From positions 3,782,001 to 3,846,000 of the forward strand of contig NZ_CP053085.1 of NCBI RefSeq assembly GCF_013004105.1: 64,000 bases of DNA. Reading direction: 5' to 3'. The translations under genes and the position numbers were made by a program. The DNA comes from Gemmatimonas groenlandica (GTDB taxonomy: Bacteria; Gemmatimonadota; Gemmatimonadetes; Gemmatimonadales; Gemmatimonadaceae). Below the pieces are notes generated by a model that worked only from the letters and a program-made list of their open reading frames with translations, was not told the DNA's origin and searched no databases. Positions within the stretch are counted from its first letter, which is position 1, and each line of letters opens with the position of its first letter. Positions 60,284 to 64,000 of this stretch are shown piece after piece.

Positions 60284-61867
60284 ATGACTCTCCTCTCATC
60301 TGTTCGTCGCGCGGGAGTGCTCGGCCTGTTCATCGCCGCACTGCCGCACGGCCCTGCATTGCAGGCGCAAGGCGCGGTGGACGTGCTCATTACCGGTGCG
60401 ATGGTGTACGATGGCACCGGTGCGCCGGGCCGCGTCACCAATGTCGGCATTCGCGGCGATCGCATCGCGTTCGTGGGCGCGATCCCGAGCGGCACTACGG
60501 CCGCGCGTCGTATCGATGCCACCGGTCTGATCGTGTCACCGGGGTTCATCGACCCGCACACGCATGCCTATGAAGGACTGCCGCGGCTGAGCGCCGAGCG
60601 ACGGTTGAGCGCGTCGAATTTGATGCAGGGCGTGACGACGGTCACGATCGGCCCCGATGGTCGCGGACCGTTCGACGTGAAGCGCGTGCTCGACGAATCC
60701 GAGAAGTTGGGGCTTGGCATCAACGCCTATGCGACTGTGGGCTTCGGCACCGTGCGCGCCAACGTGATGGGGGCATCGTCGGCGCCGGCCACCAAGGTGC
60801 AGATCGACTCCATGCGCGCGCTCATCACGAAAGCGATGCAGGAAGGCGCGCTCGGTGTGGGCTCAGGCTTGTTCTACGCGCCACAAAGCTACGCCAGCAC
60901 CGACGAAGCGATCGCCGTGATCTCGGCCGCGAAACCGTTCGGTGGCGTGTACGACACGCATCAGCGCGATGAGTCGAGTTACACGATCGGGCTACTGGCG
61001 TCGGTGCGCGAAACGATCCGCATTGGCTGCGAGTCGGGGCTCACGGCGAATGTGGGACACATCAAGACGCTGGGCGTTGATGTATGGGGCAAAGCCGACA
61101 GCGTGTTGGGCATCATGCGCGAGGCGCGCGCGAAGGGCTGCGTGGTCACGGCCGATCAGTATCCCTGGACCGCCAGCGGAACAGGGTTGAGTGCCGCGTT
61201 GGTACCGCGCTGGGCACAGGCGGGCGGCAATGATTCGCTTAAACTCCGCATTGCCGATGCCGCGTTGCGCGAGAAGATGCTGGTGGAAATGCGCGACAAT
61301 CTGCGCCGTCGTGGTGGCGACAGCACGTTGTTGCTGACCGGTGGCAGTGCCGCCGCCAAGTCGTATATCGGCAAGACGCTTAAGCAGGCAGCGGCCGAGC
61401 GAAACATGCCGGCGGTGGAGACGGCGCTGGCGATGATTAACGAGGGACTCGACATGAGCGTCGCGAGCTTCAACATGACCGAAGCCGACATCGAGACCTT
61501 TATGAAGGATCCGTATGTCATGACCAGCTCCGACGGCTCGGGCGGGCACCCGCGGCTCTACGGCACCTACCCGCGCAAGATCCGTCGTTACGTGCTCGAC
61601 AAGCCGGTGATCACGATGGAGCGGATGGTGCGGGCGTCGTCGGGGCAGGTGGCCGAGACGTATCGCATTCCCGATCGCGGCGTGCTGCGGGCTGGTGCGT
61701 TCGCTGACGTGATCGTGTTTGATCCCAAAACGATCCGGGACGAAGCGACCTACGTGGAGCCAACACGATTGTCGAGCGGGATGGTGTGGGTGTTCGTGAA
61801 CGGACGGGCGGCCGTGCAAGAGGGACGGATGGCGAATGTGTTCGCGGGGCGTGTGCTGCGTCGTTAG
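60284..61867 (+). CDS. Secreted N-acyl-D-amino-acid deacylase (amidohydrolase family)
   Basis: 527 residues with an N-terminal signal (cut near ALQAQG). D-aminoacylase-type metal sites: HxH in DPHTHAYEG, His in DTHQRDES and NVGHIKTLG, and Asp in SSDGSGGHPRLYG. The usual Cys of the VxGNCG motif is replaced (VTIGPDGRGP), so one metal site is altered. Removes the acyl group from N-acyl-D-amino acids in the periplasm, releasing D-amino acids that the neighbouring flavin oxidase and imine reductase could use. A dipeptidase-like or other amidase role is possible. Confidence 0.88.
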   Translation: MTLLSSVRRAGVLGLFIAALPHGPALQAQGAVDVLITGAMVYDGTGAPGRVTNVGIRGDRIAFVGAIPSGTTAARRIDATGLIVSPGFIDPHTHAYEGLPRLSAERRLSASNLMQGVTTVTIGPDGRGPFDVKRVLDESEKLGLGINAYATVGFGTVRANVMGASSAPATKVQIDSMRALITKAMQEGALGVGSGLFYAPQSYASTDEAIAVISAAKPFGGVYDTHQRDESSYTIGLLASVRETIRIGCESGLTANVGHIKTLGVDVWGKADSVLGIMREARAKGCVVTADQYPWTASGTGLSAALVPRWAQAGGNDSLKLRIADAALREKMLVEMRDNLRRRGGDSTLLLTGGSAAAKSYIGKTLKQAAAERNMPAVETALAMINEGLDMSVASFNMTEADIETFMKDPYVMTSSDGSGGHPRLYGTYPRKIRRYVLDKPVITMERMVRASSGQVAETYRIPDRGVLRAGAFADVIVFDPKTIRDEATYVEPTRLSSGMVWVFVNGRAAVQEGRMANVFAGRVLRR

Positions 61868-61919
61868 GCGCGACATGGCCTGATCAAACCATTGAGGGAG
61901 TCGTGCTGTCGGAACAGGC

Positions 61920-64000
61920 ATGCCACGACTCCTTCTGCTTCTCCTGGCCGTGCCTGCTTTGCTGCAGGCGCAGCCCTCCGCGGCGACGATCACGGCGCCC
62001 TCGGCTACGAAAGAGCGCGCTGACGCGCCAGCACCGAGCTCGATGCGTAACGCGTCGGCCACCCGCGTGTCGCAGGCGCCGGTGCTCGATGGACGCGATG
62101 ACGACGCGGCGTGGCGCAGTGCCACGGTGATCGATCAGTTCCTCGAGTACGAGCCTAATCAGGGGGCAACGCCACGCTTCCGCACCGAAGTGCGCGTGAC
62201 CTACGATGAGCGCTATCTGTATGTGCTGGGACGCATGTTCGATCCGGCCCCAGACAGCATCATCTCGTTGTTGTCGCGTCGCGATGTGCGTACGGAGAGT
62301 GAGCAGCTCAAGCTGGTGATCGACTCGTATCATGATCGCCGCACCGCCTACCAGTTCATCACGAACCCGGCTGGTGTGAAGCGCGACTTCTACGTCTACA
62401 ATGACAACGTCGAAGACCCCACGTGGGATGCGGTGTGGGATGTGGCCACCAAGATCGACTCACTGGGGTGGGTGGCGGAGTTCCGCATTCCCTTCAGTCA
62501 GATCCGCTTCAATCAGGACGATACCAAGCGCTTCGGATTCCTGATCGTGCGTGACGTGGCCCGCACCAAGCAGCGCATTTCGTGGCCGCTGTTTCGTCGC
62601 GACGTGCAGGGGTACGTGTCGCAGGGTGGCGAGCTGGAAGGGTTCGGGCGGTTGCCGCAGCCGCGTCGCCTCGAGATCACGCCCTATGTCGTCGAGAAGA
62701 GCAGCACGCGGCAGAATGCGAACGGCCGCTATTCGTCGCCCATGTCGCAGGCGTTCGGTGCCGACGTGAAGATGGGGCTCGGCTCCAACCTCACGGTGGA
62801 CGCCACGATCAATCCCGATTTCGGTCAAGTCGAGGCCGATCCGTCGGTGCTGAACCTCTCGGCGTTCGAGCAATTCTTCGAAGAGCGTCGACCGTTCTTC
62901 CTGGAAGGTGCGGGCATCTTTCAGTTCCGCACGGCGTGCGACGACATCGACACCGGCTGCACGGGGCTGTTCTATTCTCGGCGTATCGGCCGGTCGCCGC
63001 AGCTGTTGAATCGCTACGGTGACGGATCGAGTGCGACCGCCTCGCGCATCATTGGCGCCGGCAAGGTGAGCGGTCGTCTTGCCAGCGGCATGTCGGTGGG
63101 CCTCGTGACGGCGGTGACCGAACGCGAGCTCGGCACGCAGCGTCGCACCATCGAACCACAGACGGGCTATGCGGTGTTGCGCCTGCAGCAGGATCTACGC
63201 AACGGCAATAGCGGCATCGGCGTGATGCTCACGGGTGTCGATCGTACGAACGACGAATGGAGCCGCAACGCGCTGCGCGGCGGCGCGTACACCGGCGGCA
63301 TCGACCTGCGCCATCGCTTCGCCGCCAACAATTACGAGCTGGCCGCGTCGGTATCGGGCAGCACCGTGAACGGTACGGCCGACGCGATTGCCGCCACGCA
63401 ACGCAGCAGCGTGCACCAGTACGATCGGCCCGACGACGACATCGCGTACGATCCCACCCGCACCTCGATGACGGGCGATGCCGAACGTCTGTCGATCTCC
63501 AAGTTCGGTGGCGGTATCACGCGCTTTCAGAGCGTGCTGCAGCGTTTCTCACCGGGCTTCGAGAGCAACGATCTTGGTTTTCAGGCGCGGGCTGATCAGC
63601 AGATGTTCCGGAACTGGTTCTCCCTCCAGCTGAACACGCCTACCAAGTACTACCGTCGCGCGTTCCTGAACTTCAACACGTTCAACACGTGGAACACGGC
63701 AGGGCTCGCGCTGGGGCAGGGGCTCAACATGAACTGGCACGTCGAGCTGCCCAATACGTGGTGGATTCACACCGGCGTGAATGCGAACGCGCTCACGCCC
63801 GTGTACAGTGATCGTGCCGCGCGTGGTGGGCCGGCCGTGCGCTTGAGCTCGAGCGGTGGTGCTTGGCTGGGTCTGGAGGGCGATCGCCGTAAGTGGTACA
63901 CGCCCACGCTGTTCCTGGGCACCAACAGCGGCGACGAAGGGCGCACCGACGGCATGTGGATCGAGCCGGGCATCCAGGCACGGGTGTCGTCGAGATTCAG
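61920..64000 (+). CDS. DUF5916 outer-membrane protein with CBM9-like N-terminal domain (3'-truncated)
   Basis: The frame starts at an ATG giving MPRLLLLLLAVPALLQAQ (signal peptide) and is open at the window's right edge; at least 690 residues. Residues about 50-220 form a carbohydrate-binding-family-9-like domain (APVLDGRDDDAAWRSA, NPAGVKRDFY). Then comes the DUF5916 region with INPDFGQVEADPSVLNLSAF and FFEERRPFFLEGAGIFQF, followed by barrel-like strands. This combination is common in Bacteroidota and Gemmatimonadota outer-membrane proteins of unknown role. Confidence 0.88.
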   Translation, partial: MPRLLLLLLAVPALLQAQPSAATITAPSATKERADAPAPSSMRNASATRVSQAPVLDGRDDDAAWRSATVIDQFLEYEPNQGATPRFRTEVRVTYDERYLYVLGRMFDPAPDSIISLLSRRDVRTESEQLKLVIDSYHDRRTAYQFITNPAGVKRDFYVYNDNVEDPTWDAVWDVATKIDSLGWVAEFRIPFSQIRFNQDDTKRFGFLIVRDVARTKQRISWPLFRRDVQGYVSQGGELEGFGRLPQPRRLEITPYVVEKSSTRQNANGRYSSPMSQAFGADVKMGLGSNLTVDATINPDFGQVEADPSVLNLSAFEQFFEERRPFFLEGAGIFQFRTACDDIDTGCTGLFYSRRIGRSPQLLNRYGDGSSATASRIIGAGKVSGRLASGMSVGLVTAVTERELGTQRRTIEPQTGYAVLRLQQDLRNGNSGIGVMLTGVDRTNDEWSRNALRGGAYTGGIDLRHRFAANNYELAASVSGSTVNGTADAIAATQRSSVHQYDRPDDDIAYDPTRTSMTGDAERLSISKFGGGITRFQSVLQRFSPGFESNDLGFQARADQQMFRNWFSLQLNTPTKYYRRAFLNFNTFNTWNTAGLALGQGLNMNWHVELPNTWWIHTGVNANALTPVYSDRAARGGPAVRLSSSGGAWLGLEGDRRKWYTPTLFLGTNSGDEGRTDGMWIEPGIQARVSSRF

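Overview
The window looks like a piece of the chromosome of a GC-rich, Gram-negative soil or freshwater bacterium, most probably a member of the Gemmatimonadota. The signs are high GC with strong third-position bias, very large TonB-type receptors with a carboxypeptidase-regulatory-like head, a 1140-residue beta-propeller (BNR) exoprotein, a DUF5916 outer-membrane protein, and many signal peptides and lipoboxes. This assignment is an inference from gene content. No rRNA, tRNA, transposase, integrase, CRISPR array or phage module was seen.

Layout. 1-8.3 kb: a cut-off MatC-type permease, a coupled pair of WYL regulators, a small holin-like membrane protein, a cardiolipin-synthase-like PLD protein, a double UspA protein and an MlaE/MlaD lipid-transport pair without its ATPase. 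8.3-10.9 kb: a SahR-like regulator (ArsR HTH fused to a methyltransferase fold) abutting ahcY, with a promoter and direct-repeat operator in front. 11-17.2 kb: two surface or receptor proteins and a secreted hypothetical. 17.2-20.3 kb: a DUF1345 membrane protein, a flavin oxidoreductase and an AppA-like BLUF + SCHIC/B12 photoreceptor. 20.5-28.7 kb: hydrolases, DinB, DUF1801, HemJ and an M28 peptidase. 28.7-30.5 kb: divergent prephenate dehydratase (no ACT domain) and DAHP synthase, the latter behind a classical attenuator with a Tyr-Trp-Tyr-Tyr leader peptide. 30.8-38.3 kb: a Vgb-like propeller, a two-component system, a truncated UvrC-like GIY-YIG protein, an iron-sulfur bacterial photolyase and two membrane proteins. 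38.3-41.5 kb: DUF4126, an ECF sigma factor with an RsrA-like zinc anti-sigma, and a divergent cytochrome b / sulfite-oxidase-fold lipoprotein operon. 41.5-45.7 kb: an IorAB-type molybdenum hydroxylase operon. 46-49 kb: SelO divergent from msrB-msrA. 49-57.9 kb: the large BNR protein, RidA, an HDOD-GAF protein, rhomboid and a VIT1/CCC1 transporter. 58-64 kb: a flavin oxidase, an ornithine-cyclodeaminase-like reductase and an N-acyl-D-amino-acid deacylase (a possible D-amino-acid route), then a DUF5916 protein cut by the window end.

Three regulatory units stand out. (1) The aromatic attenuator at 29298-29434 has leader peptide, antiterminator and terminator, all readable directly. (2) Between the ECF sigma gene and the cytochrome b gene, two divergent promoters of identical form (GGAACTY-N17-TACGTG) share one perfect palindrome, so the sigma factor probably drives both itself and the periplasmic molybdoenzyme system. 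(3) The BLUF-SCHIC protein keeps the AppA flavin-pocket residues at exactly AppA spacing.

The window also carries many intergenic long palindromes built from a small vocabulary of words. All six convergent gaps longer than 100 bp hold such a palindrome or a tandem repeat, while the other seven convergent junctions are at most 28 bp. The repeats may serve as bidirectional transcription boundaries or be non-autonomous repeat elements.
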